DNA from: an uncultured Collinsella sp.
Lineage (GTDB): Bacteria > Actinomycetota > Coriobacteriia > Coriobacteriales > Coriobacteriaceae
Direction of reading: 5' to 3'
Length of the DNA: 26,758 bases
NCBI GenBank assembly: GCA_900541245.1
Contig: UQIS01000037.1
Location: forward strand, 1 to 26,758
Shown here: positions 6,545 through 14,799 of the stretch, one piece after another
Layout: each line of letters opens with the position of its first letter
Numbering within the stretch: position 1 is the first letter of the stretch
Notes under the pieces: model-generated
Databases searched by the model: none
What the model saw: only the letters and a program-made list of their open reading frames with translations
What the model was told of the DNA's origin: nothing
Translations under genes and position numbers: made by a program

Positions 6545-9500
6545 ATGTACGTTCCACACCCCCGTATCCGTAGGCTGTCGAAAATCCCGCTTGTTGGGAC
6601 GGCGGCGCTTGCTGCGTTGATCGCCACGAGCGTCGCCTGCTTCACGGCCACGCCCCAGGTTGCCCAGGCGGCAGACGCGCCCGCAATCACCGATATGACC
6701 GAGCAGGATTATCAAGCCCTGGGTCTGGGCACGAGCGAGGACATTCCGGCCGATACCGTTGGCCCCTATTCCACTGATACCCCCACGACGTTTGCCACGC
6801 GCAGCGAGGTCTATATGGCAGCTAACGGTAGCCATGGCAATCGCTACGCTCTGCGCGACAAGCTCGAGAACGTCGAGCGCGGTGACATTGGCGGCAGCAG
6901 CAAACTCACCGATGGCTATGGAAGTGTGTGGGGCGCCGCAAAGTTCTGGCAAAACGTCAACAACTTCGATACGAACAGCGATCTCTACAAGCATAGCGAC
7001 TACGGTGGCGGCACCTGGTCGTACCTAAGCAACAATGAGTCCTCAACAGTACTCGCCAACGACAACAACGGTTTCTCGGGCATTCACGCCACGAGTGTTG
7101 AGTTCTGCAGCGACGCCAGCACGGGCAAAAAGAGCCGCGTTGCCGAGCTCCGTGCCTACGGCGACAGTTCCTCCACGACGATTGACGGCAAGTCATACGC
7201 CGGAAAGGTTGAGCTGGTCCTCTACTCGTTTAGCAACGGGCGTACGCGCACTCTCGACACACACCTGCCGGTGACGGTCAACACTAATATGATGTACGAA
7301 GGCCGTTTTAAGTACCTGGATGCCGGTTACCTGCAAGAGCACGACGCCGTCTTTGATGTCGAGGCGGGCGATGTCGATGGCGACGGCGTCGACGAGCTTT
7401 TTGTCTATGCGGGCTGCTATGTCGACGAGAACGGCGTGCGCAAGGCTGTAGTCGACATGTATGACTTGGAGGGCGGCAACTGGAAGCAAAGCGTCGTCAA
7501 GATCGATGCCGGTAACGCCGCGGACTACACCACGCACAACAAGGGCGGGAACGACTCCTGGACGCAGCTTCAGTCAGCTCCTGTCGTTTCGCTAGCGGCC
7601 GGCGACCTCGATCGCGATTTTTGCGATGACCTCGCCATCGTGGTCTCGGCACCCTACGGCAAGAAGAATATTGATAAGTCGACGCATTGCGAGCTGTTTT
7701 CGTGGGATGCATCCAAGGGTGCGCTCGTCCATGTCGATGCTCTGGGCGACGCGGGCGCAATCTCCCTCTCCGCGAACGGCAAGACCATGGTCGCTGCGAA
7801 TGCGACGTTCGGCACGTTTGCCGCCTACGATGAAGAAGGAAAGAAGACGGGTGAAACCGTCACGGGCCTTATTCTTGCGGGCTATGACTGGCAACGCAGC
7901 GCTTTTGATTACGGCGCTTCTGACGGCAGCAAGGGGCTGTACGGCGCGCTGTACCGCTACGCGTATTTTGACTCGGAGTCTGGCGAGTTCAAGCTTTCCG
8001 ATTGCAAGGAATACAGAGACGGGCTCCTCGCCTCCTATGGGCTGATGCATGTGCCCGACAGCGCATGGAAGGATAGCGCTCAGGATAAGCGCTATCCGTG
8101 CACCTTGGCGCCTATTGCCCTTGCCACTGCCAACCTTGACGGCCTGTCCGAGCAGCTGGTGGTCGACGAGGTGCTCGTGGGCGGCGATGTGTTCCGCGAC
8201 TTTGCCTGCAACACGGCACAGAGCGGGGCTCAGGGCTTGGGGTCCATGGTCGGAACCATGAGCATGAGCGGTCAGCAATACAACAGCAGCAACAAGTATG
8301 ACCACAAGGGTATAGAGCAGGTGTGGATCAGCGACGTCAAGGCGGGCAGCGTCTCGGGTTCGGACCGCTATAACGAGAGCTTTATCGCTGTGGTGGGCAA
8401 GCACCGCGACGAGGACCTGCGCAAGAACGATGACTACTATTGGATGACCGCCTCGCATTTTTCGCTCGACGAGAACGGAAAGGTGCGCCGCGGCGAGGAG
8501 CAGGTGATTAGCGAGAGCAACCGTCGCGGCACTACCTACGGCACATTTATCTCGCTCGCGCTGCCCGATGTCGACAACGACAGCGTCAAGATCACGTACA
8601 AGGACCGCTACAAGGTCTATACCAACCCGCGCGTGCTTGCCGTGCTGCAGGATGCGCCCTATGTTGAGGATCTGGAGCAGGCATACGGCTATCTGGTGTT
8701 GGGCGGCACGTCATACGGAGAGGAAAAGGGCACGGGGACATCCCAGGGCTATACCATTGGCGCCGAGTTGGGCGTTGCCGTCGAGGTGCAGACCGGTCCG
8801 CCCCTGGTCGCGATGAATGCTTCAGTCGATTTTGCCGCCGAGGGATGCTATGACTACCGGAGCGAGCGCACGGTCAGCGCAAGCGTAAGCTATGAGTCGC
8901 ATGCCGGCGAGGGTGACAAGGCCGTGCTCTACACGATTCCGATGGTCTATTACGAGTATGAGATCGAAAATGAGGAAACTGGTGGCAAGGGCGTGATGGC
9001 GGCGCCCGTGTCGCTCGGCGCGCAGACCTCGGTCGTTAATGTCGAGGCCTATGACCGCATTGCCAAACAGCACAATATGACGCCGCTCAGCTACTTTTTG
9101 ACCAACCGGTCGGGAGAACCCGGAACCTATCAAACGACGCTCAACGGCGAGACTCCCGTTGGGGATTCCTTTGGCCTGGGCAAGCCTGGCGTAACGCGCG
9201 CCTACACGCACGATGGGTTTAACGGCGCCGCCGCGCAGTCAGGGGCGAGCATTGAGCAGACCATCGAAGTCGAGGAGGGCAAGGAGCAGGAGCTCGAGCT
9301 CGGCTTGACGCTGAACGGCAGCGTTGTCATGGGCGCGAAGCTCGCAAAGCACGAGTTGTTTGGCGGCCTGTGCTTTGGTGCCAACGCCGGCTTTACTACG
9401 GGTAACTCCTCGAGTGAATCGACCGAATACGGCGGCACCGTCGACAACCTGCCCGAGGCCGCGCAGGGCAAGTACGGTTTTGTGTGGCGTCTGGGCGTCA

Positions 9501-10633
9501 ACGCGGTGGATGTCGACAAGTTCGAGGCAGACTCGGGCGACAAGCTCGGCACCAAGGACACCGACCAGTTCTGGATCGTGGGCTATGACGTTAAGGACGT
9601 CGAGATGCCCGACGCGCCGGCCGTGACGGGCTTTACGGCAAACGCCGTCGATTCGACCAGCGTTACGTTTAGCTGGGACGATGTACTCGCAAACAAGAGT
9701 GGCTTTAGCTACGGCGTGGGCATGCTGCAGAGCAATGCGGCGGATGCGGTCGTCAATAGCTGGAAGATTGCCGACAACACGCAGACCTCGCTCAAGTGGG
9801 ATGGGCTGCAGCCCAATACGGAGTATCGATTCGCCATCGCCGCCGTTAAGAATGGATCCACGACCGAAACAGGTATTCGCTCGGCAATCATCACGGTCAA
9901 GACCATGCCCGATGGCATGACGATGACCGTGAGCGGACCTGCGGCGGATGCTGCGGAGGGGTCGGATCTTGGATACGACTCTTCGGTTGAGCGCACGGCG
10001 GGAAGCCACCTGACGCTCTCGGCGATTGGCCATGTGAAGCAACTCGGTGCCGACGATAGCGAAACAGGGCTGGCACCGACCTATATGTGGTACCGCAAGG
10101 GCCGCGGCGAGACAGAGTTTAAGCTCGTGGGTGCCGATGGCAACCTCGCGGCTGGAACGGCCTCAAAGCTCGAGATTGATCTGACCGCAGACGATGACGG
10201 TGCGCAGTATTACTGCCACGTGGGATACAACGACGTGGGCCTCGACACCGGCACGACGCTCGTGAATATCGAGGCCGAGGAGACGGCGCCCACAACGGTG
10301 AACGCCACCCCGATCCGCACGCGCCGCCTGTTCTCACAGGCAAGTGCGGGCGCCAAGAAGTTCCTGGACCATACGCTGGTAAACACCGCCGGCCCAACCG
10401 ATTCCGAAGGCTCAAAGGACCCCGAGACTTCTGAGACCCCGACGAACCCGGACAAGCCCAAGTCCGACAACGGAGCTAAGACCGACACCAAGGTCAAGAC
10501 TACGACCACAGCGAAGAACCTCGCAAACACCGGCGACCAAACATTCGCCCTAGTCGCCACCGCAGCAGCAGCGGGAGCAACGCTCGTAGTGATAGCCCTC
10601 ATCATGCTGATCAAGCGCCGCAAGACCCACTAG
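6545..10633 (+). CDS. Giant multidomain LANTG-anchored surface protein
   Basis: This 1362-residue protein is predicted to be exported and wall-anchored. It starts with a signal peptide (residues 1-42, ending VAQAADAP). Residues about 270-375 have VCBS/FG-GAP-like calcium-loop motifs (DVDGDGVDELFVYAG near 276; a second DLDRDFCDDLAIVVS near 355). Residues about 735-960 are rich in alternating polar/hydrophobic strands and Gly/Ser/Thr. An Fn3-like domain spans about 1022-1120 (VTFSW, LQPNTEYRFAI), and an Ig-like domain about 1123-1243 (DDGAQYYCHV). A Thr/Pro/Lys linker leads to LANTGD near 1325, a hydrophobic span and KRRKTH. I chose the ATG at 6545 (GAGG 6 nt upstream) over 6509, which lacks a ribosome site and adds a leader before the signal peptide. 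Adhesion or glycan binding is plausible but not proven. The gene stands alone between two repeat arrays. Confidence 0.9.
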   Translation: MYVPHPRIRRLSKIPLVGTAALAALIATSVACFTATPQVAQAADAPAITDMTEQDYQALGLGTSEDIPADTVGPYSTDTPTTFATRSEVYMAANGSHGNRYALRDKLENVERGDIGGSSKLTDGYGSVWGAAKFWQNVNNFDTNSDLYKHSDYGGGTWSYLSNNESSTVLANDNNGFSGIHATSVEFCSDASTGKKSRVAELRAYGDSSSTTIDGKSYAGKVELVLYSFSNGRTRTLDTHLPVTVNTNMMYEGRFKYLDAGYLQEHDAVFDVEAGDVDGDGVDELFVYAGCYVDENGVRKAVVDMYDLEGGNWKQSVVKIDAGNAADYTTHNKGGNDSWTQLQSAPVVSLAAGDLDRDFCDDLAIVVSAPYGKKNIDKSTHCELFSWDASKGALVHVDALGDAGAISLSANGKTMVAANATFGTFAAYDEEGKKTGETVTGLILAGYDWQRSAFDYGASDGSKGLYGALYRYAYFDSESGEFKLSDCKEYRDGLLASYGLMHVPDSAWKDSAQDKRYPCTLAPIALATANLDGLSEQLVVDEVLVGGDVFRDFACNTAQSGAQGLGSMVGTMSMSGQQYNSSNKYDHKGIEQVWISDVKAGSVSGSDRYNESFIAVVGKHRDEDLRKNDDYYWMTASHFSLDENGKVRRGEEQVISESNRRGTTYGTFISLALPDVDNDSVKITYKDRYKVYTNPRVLAVLQDAPYVEDLEQAYGYLVLGGTSYGEEKGTGTSQGYTIGAELGVAVEVQTGPPLVAMNASVDFAAEGCYDYRSERTVSASVSYESHAGEGDKAVLYTIPMVYYEYEIENEETGGKGVMAAPVSLGAQTSVVNVEAYDRIAKQHNMTPLSYFLTNRSGEPGTYQTTLNGETPVGDSFGLGKPGVTRAYTHDGFNGAAAQSGASIEQTIEVEEGKEQELELGLTLNGSVVMGAKLAKHELFGGLCFGANAGFTTGNSSSESTEYGGTVDNLPEAAQGKYGFVWRLGVNAVDVDKFEADSGDKLGTKDTDQFWIVGYDVKDVEMPDAPAVTGFTANAVDSTSVTFSWDDVLANKSGFSYGVGMLQSNAADAVVNSWKIADNTQTSLKWDGLQPNTEYRFAIAAVKNGSTTETGIRSAIITVKTMPDGMTMTVSGPAADAAEGSDLGYDSSVERTAGSHLTLSAIGHVKQLGADDSETGLAPTYMWYRKGRGETEFKLVGADGNLAAGTASKLEIDLTADDDGAQYYCHVGYNDVGLDTGTTLVNIEAEETAPTTVNATPIRTRRLFSQASAGAKKFLDHTLVNTAGPTDSEGSKDPETSETPTNPDKPKSDNGAKTDTKVKTTTTAKNLANTGDQTFALVATAAAAGATLVVIALIMLIKRRKTH

Positions 10634-10660
10634 TAGCCAGTCGAACATATCGACAACCCA

Positions 10661-10698
10661 AAAACCCGGGTAGCCAAAAAACAGGCCACCCGGGTTTT
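10661..10698 (+). terminator. Terminator of the giant surface protein gene
   Basis: AAAACCCGGGTAGCC (10661-10675) pairs with GGCCACCCGGGTTTT (10684-10698) with one imperfection, and the right arm ends in TTTT. It lies 28 nt past the stop codon and just before array 2. Confidence 0.85.
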
Positions 10699-10722
10699 CT
10701 GTTGAGTGGAGACTCCGCAAGC

Positions 10723-11015
10723 GGAAACTGCATCCCACAATTAGCGCCCAGACCGGGACGCACTTTCCCAAAGGGTCCTCAACGGGAAACTGCGTCCCAT
10801 AATTAGGCCGAGAAATGGGATGAACTTTCCCAATGAGAGCCAACCGGAAACCACGTCCCAGAATCAGCCCCCAAAGTGGGACGTACTTTCCCAACGAGCC
10901 TCAACCGGAAAATACATCCCGGAATCCAGCTGAATAGTGGGACACACTTTCCCAATCGGGTCCCAAGCGGAAACTGCATCCCACTCCGGACGTGAATTCT
11001 GGGACACGGTTTCCG
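10723..11015. repeat. Tandem array 2: five units of the same 62-bp repeat
   Basis: Inverse sites GGAAANTGCRTCCC have their TCCC cores near 10733, 10795, 10856, 10917 and 10979. Forward sites TGGGAYRCANTTTCC begin at 10754, 10816, 10877, 10938 and 11000. The period is 61-62 bp and the spacers (CAATGAGAGCCAACC, AGAATCAGCCC) match those of array 1 in the same orientation, so the two arrays are direct copies on either side of the surface protein gene. Open frames on both strands only translate the repeat. Confidence 0.9.
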
Positions 11016-11100
11016 GATGCAAAAAGACCACATGGCGTGGCCTTCAACTTATATATGTTCAGCAGGTGTCCCCATGACAAGCCGCGCTTCAACACCGAGG

Positions 11101-11231
11101 CGTCTGCCCGGCGACGCGGAATGTAAGGTTCATCGCGAGTTCCGCACGAGCCGGAGAGCACTTAATGTGCTCTCCGTGCGAGCAGGACTGTCCGAGCAGG
11201 GAACCTTACGTTCCGCGCCGCCGGGCAGACG
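11101..11231 (-). repeat. Long-stem hairpin element B (partner of element A)
   Basis: Arms of 31 nt (11101-11131 and 11201-11231) pair with one wobble and one mismatch, around a 69-nt core (11132-11200). On the plus strand the core shares ATCGC, AGTTCCGCACG, CACTTAATGTG, GCAGGACTGT and GAGCAGG with the minus strand of element A. The stems differ but stay paired: GAGAGC/GCTCTC here against GAAGGC/GCCTTC there, and CTGCCCGG here against CTCCCGG there. It begins 20 nt after the stop of the minus-strand LtaS-like gene and, like element A, is oriented with the gene it follows. Confidence 0.8.
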
Positions 11232-11251
11232 AACCAGTTATGAGTGACCCG

Positions 11252-13552
11252 CTACTTGATCTTGGTCGTACCCGGTGCCAGGTTGGGGTCGGTCTCGTTG
11301 GCCTCGGTCTGGAAGTGCTCGGTGTACACGTTCTTGCCGTCGCGGAACATCTCGTAGTACTGCATCTTGGCGTAATCCTCGCGCGCCTTGGTTGCGGCTG
11401 CGGCAGCGGCGTCGTCACCGGTGACGTTGGAGGAGAGCGCCCAGCGCAGGCTGGCGTCCTCGTAGCCCACCGAGTTGATGGCGGGCAGCGACTTACGCAG
11501 CGTCATGTGCGCTTTCTGGTAGTCGGTCAGCGGGGCGCCGATCAGCTGCATCAGCTGGGTGGACAGGTAGTTGGTGGACAGGTCGTCGGTCTCGCTCGTC
11601 TGGTCGCAGCCGGCAACGTCGTAGTTGGCCCAGATGATGTAGTCGGTCTGCCACAGGCGCTCCTGATGCGTAGCATCGTCTTCGCCGGTAAACCACTTGT
11701 CATTGAACTTGGACGGGAAGAACGGCTGATGGTCGCCCCAGAACACCACGACCACCTTGCGGTCGAGCTTGCTCAAGGCGTTGAGGAAGTAACGCAGCGC
11801 CTGGTCGGACTGCTCAATGCACGAGACGTACTCGTCGACATCGGAGAGCGTGCCGTCCTCGACGGTCTTGGCGTCCAAATCGGTCGTGTCGATATTCAGG
11901 TGCATCTGCTTGTCGACCGGCAGCAGGCCCGTATCGTAGCCCGAGTGGTTCTGCATGGTCACGTCGAAGATAAACTGCGGATCGGCGTTCTGGTCGAGCA
12001 GCTCAAGAATCTTGTCGTAGGTAGCCTGGTCGGTCACCATGCCGCGCAGGGTGTCGGCTCCCTGGAAGTCATTGATAGGCAGGAACTGGTCAAAGCCAAA
12101 GTCCTTGTAGACGTTCTCGCGGTTCCAGTTGGTCGCGTGGTTGGGGTGCATGGCCGTGGTGGAATAGCCGAGCGATTTGAACTGTTCTGCCAGGTTCCCG
12201 GTCGTCTCCATGTTGTAGATGGTGTAGGGGTACACGCCCGAGCCCAGGTTGGCCATGGAGTTGCCGGTCATAAACTCAAACTCGGTATTGGCGGTACCGC
12301 CGCCGTAGGCGCTCACATAGAGCTTGCCGCGGCTGAGGCAGTTGGACAGGTTCTTAAAGTACTGCGGGCCCTCGTAGCCGGCGCGCATGTTCTGGTAGAT
12401 CGAAAGGTCTGAGAAGGTCTCGTTCATGATGGCGATGACCGTGGGCTTCTCGCTGTCGAACTGCTCCTTTGCGGCGGCGCGCTCGTCGCTCTTGGCCGCG
12501 TCGGACTTGTCGTAGGCCTTGGCGTACTTTTTGAGCGTGGCCTTGGCATCGTCGACGGAGTAGTCGGCGGGTTTGGGCGGCTTGATGGACTGCGCCGCAC
12601 TAATAAAGGCGGGCAGGTAGCCCTCGCGCCAGTAGCTCTCGAGCGGGCGCCAGGTGTAGACGGTGATGCCGAGGGTGTTGTAGTAGTCGATGAGCGTGAC
12701 ATGCGCGGTTACGCCGCCCAGGCACAGCACTGCCACGAGCAGGTTGGTGAGCAGCATGCGCTTGGCGTTGGCGGCACCCTTCTGACGGTGCGGTGCCACC
12801 AGGCCGGCGTACTCGCACAGCAGCATGGCGATGGCGGTAAAGCCCATGGACAGCACACAGAACAGCGAGATGGAGAAGGTGTAGCCGGTGCCGGCGACCG
12901 CGGCGGCGGTGGAGATGGCCGAAAGGTCGCCCGGCTGGATGGGCATGGATTTAAACGTGATGACGAAGAACTCGGCAATGCCCAGGACAAAGAGGGCAAA
13001 GGCCAGGACCGCGGGAGCTGCGCCGTGGCGCTGGAACAGGAAGAACAAGCCGATCATGAGCACGGTGATGATGGCCCACTCGAGCAGGATGCACAGGGGG
13101 TAGACCCAGGTAAAGTCGTGGTTGGACGAGACCTCCATGCCCAGCAGTGCAAAGACGCCGGCGAGCAGCAGGCACAGGACGGCGGCGACGAGTGGTTTGC
13201 CCACAAAGGCGCCGCGCAGGCGGGCGAGCTTGCCGGTGGGGGCGGGGGCGTCGGGCTTGGCGAACGCAAAGACGCGCGGGGCGATGCGATCGCGGGCGAT
13301 GCTGGCCCAGGCGCATCCGGTGAGGATGGCGTTGGTCAGGATGAGCATCACAAAGGCGAGCGGCTCGTTTTGGGCGACGAGGCCAATGGCGCCCCAAATA
13401 GTCAAAAAGACCTGGAACAGGCCGAAGACGACGCTCCACCCAAGAGCGCTTTTGGCAACGGTGCCCGACTGAGCGCGAATGGCCTTGGCCTCGCGCAAGA
13501 CAAGGTAGACGGTCGCCGCAAGACCGACGAGCGAGATGGCGGCAGCGAACAT
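11252..13552 (-). CDS. LtaS-like membrane sulfatase / lipoteichoic acid synthase family protein
   Basis: This 766-residue protein has about seven hydrophobic segments in the first 320 residues, then an extracellular sulfatase-fold domain. It probably transfers a glycerol-phosphate-type group from a lipid to a surface polymer. Active-site signatures of the LtaS family are visible: Glu378 in MNETFSD, the likely nucleophile Thr420 in GGGTANTEFEF, HPNH followed by NWNRENVYKDFGF, and Asp607-His608 in FWGDHQP. The C-terminus is charged and ends near APGTTKIK. I prefer the ATG at 13552 with AGGAG 7 nt upstream over a GTG five codons earlier that has no ribosome site. The gene is monocistronic and divergent from the nitroreductase. 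Family is certain; whether its product is lipoteichoic acid or another phospho-glycan in this lineage is open. Confidence 0.92.
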   Translation of the reverse strand: MFAAAISLVGLAATVYLVLREAKAIRAQSGTVAKSALGWSVVFGLFQVFLTIWGAIGLVAQNEPLAFVMLILTNAILTGCAWASIARDRIAPRVFAFAKPDAPAPTGKLARLRGAFVGKPLVAAVLCLLLAGVFALLGMEVSSNHDFTWVYPLCILLEWAIITVLMIGLFFLFQRHGAAPAVLAFALFVLGIAEFFVITFKSMPIQPGDLSAISTAAAVAGTGYTFSISLFCVLSMGFTAIAMLLCEYAGLVAPHRQKGAANAKRMLLTNLLVAVLCLGGVTAHVTLIDYYNTLGITVYTWRPLESYWREGYLPAFISAAQSIKPPKPADYSVDDAKATLKKYAKAYDKSDAAKSDERAAAKEQFDSEKPTVIAIMNETFSDLSIYQNMRAGYEGPQYFKNLSNCLSRGKLYVSAYGGGTANTEFEFMTGNSMANLGSGVYPYTIYNMETTGNLAEQFKSLGYSTTAMHPNHATNWNRENVYKDFGFDQFLPINDFQGADTLRGMVTDQATYDKILELLDQNADPQFIFDVTMQNHSGYDTGLLPVDKQMHLNIDTTDLDAKTVEDGTLSDVDEYVSCIEQSDQALRYFLNALSKLDRKVVVVFWGDHQPFFPSKFNDKWFTGEDDATHQERLWQTDYIIWANYDVAGCDQTSETDDLSTNYLSTQLMQLIGAPLTDYQKAHMTLRKSLPAINSVGYEDASLRWALSSNVTGDDAAAAAATKAREDYAKMQYYEMFRDGKNVYTEHFQTEANETDPNLAPGTTKIK

Positions 13553-13765
13553 GCTGAGACTCCTCACAAACTAAAACGTACGAAAGCGGGGGTTTACCCG
13601 ATTGTTACCAAGATATGCGCTGCAATTGGTGGCTGCGCACAACAACCAGCCATATTAACGCGCGCGTGCGGCGGTGTGGCGCAATGTAGTGGCGGCCTGC
13701 GCGATAATGGACGGGAATTACACGGAAACGTAAAGGCTTCTTAAAGAATTAGCGAGGATAGAGCT

Positions 13766-14641
13766 ATGGGCGAGCAGGTTTGTATGACGGGCACCGAGTA
13801 CTGCGGCGGAGCTGTGGGCGTGGACGCGGGCGGCTATCCGGTCGAGACTACGGGCAACGCGGCGCTGGACATCTTGGAACACCGCTCGTCCACGCGTGCC
13901 TTCGCGCGTGATGACGACGACCGTCCCGTGGCGGTGACCGACGAGCAGCGGGCGGCGATCTTGCATGCGGCGAGCCGCGCGCCGTCGGCGGGCGCCATGA
14001 TGATGTATTCCATCGTGAGCGTCCGCGAGCAGGCAACGCTCGACCGCCTGGCCGACCTGTGCGACCACCAGCCCATGATCGCCAAGGCGCCCTGGGCACT
14101 TATATTTGTGGTCGACTATGCCAAGTGGATCGATCTGTTTGAGCACGTGGGCTGCTTTGAGCCCGAGTTTGTAGAGCGTACGGGCAAGGCGCCCCGCCGC
14201 GCGCCGGGTCTGGGCGACTTTGCCATCGCGGCGCAGGATGCCGTGATCGCCGCGCAAAACGCCGTGGTTGCCGCCGAGGCCCTGGGGCTGGGGAGCTGCT
14301 ATATCGGCGACATCGTCGAGAACGCCGAGGAAGTTGCCGCGCTGCTCGATCTGCCGCCCTATACCATGCCGCTGTCGATGCTCATCATCGGCACGCCCCG
14401 TAAGGAGCGCCCGGCAATCGCGCACCCCGTGGTGAACCTGGTGCACGAGGAGCGCTACTGCCGTGCGGATGCCGCGACTATGGATGCGCAGGTGGCCGAG
14501 ATGGATGCGATGTTTCGCCCGCACGCCCGCGAGGTGGGGGAGCGCGTCGTGGATATCTACACCCGCAAGCACACGAGCCCCTTTATGGCCGAGATGAGCC
14601 GCTCCATGGAGTGGTGGTTCAAAAACTGGCTCGGAAAATGA
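13766..14641 (+). CDS. Nitroreductase-family FMN oxidoreductase
   Basis: This 291-residue protein of the nitroreductase fold should use FMN and NAD(P)H to reduce nitro, quinone or similar substrates in the cytoplasm. The FMN-binding start is ILEHRSSTRAF near residue 35, followed by AASRAPSAGAMMMY, then the helix DAVIAAQNAVVAAEALGLGSCYIGDI and the late motif LSMLIIGTPRKERP. It is longer than minimal nitroreductases (about 200), with an N-terminal extension holding TEYCGG and a C-terminal tail HTSPFMAEMSRSMEWWFKNW. The start has GCGAGGA upstream with a spacing of about 9 nt. A GATAAT hexamer at 13703-13708 could be a -10 box. The substrate is unknown. Confidence 0.9.
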   Translation: MGEQVCMTGTEYCGGAVGVDAGGYPVETTGNAALDILEHRSSTRAFARDDDDRPVAVTDEQRAAILHAASRAPSAGAMMMYSIVSVREQATLDRLADLCDHQPMIAKAPWALIFVVDYAKWIDLFEHVGCFEPEFVERTGKAPRRAPGLGDFAIAAQDAVIAAQNAVVAAEALGLGSCYIGDIVENAEEVAALLDLPPYTMPLSMLIIGTPRKERPAIAHPVVNLVHEERYCRADAATMDAQVAEMDAMFRPHAREVGERVVDIYTRKHTSPFMAEMSRSMEWWFKNWLGK

Positions 14642-14645
14642 CGAA

Positions 14646-14674
14646 TGTGACAAGGGGATAGTCCCTTTGTCACA
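14646..14674. terminator. Compact hairpin after the nitroreductase gene
   Basis: TGTGACAAGGGGA and TCCCTTTGTCACA pair over 13 bp with one G-U wobble and a 3-nt loop. It begins 4 nt after the stop codon. There is no strong T tract, so it may act as a Rho-independent terminator only poorly, or be a small dispersed hairpin repeat. Confidence 0.55.
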
Positions 14675-14736
14675 CTTCATATCGCCGCGGTAGCCTAAAG
14701 ACTGTATAAATCTTTATCTAGCTGGGAAAACAGTGC

Positions 14737-14764
14737 ATTAAAACATGGGCCGATTACCTATAAT
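14737..14764 (+). promoter_or_regulatory. Likely sigma-A-type promoter of kup
   Basis: A perfect TATAAT at 14759-14764 is preceded, at 16 bp, by ATTAAA, a fair -35 match. The predicted start near 14771 gives a leader of about 29 nt before the kup ATG, too short for a riboswitch. Confidence 0.5.
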
Positions 14765-14799
14765 CCCTTCGAACATTAAAGTTGGGAGGAAACCGGCTT

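Noticed and set aside
11165..12412. Plus-strand frame of 415 codons
   Set aside because: It is the antisense shadow of the LtaS-like gene, whose active-site motifs are clear, and begins inside hairpin element B.
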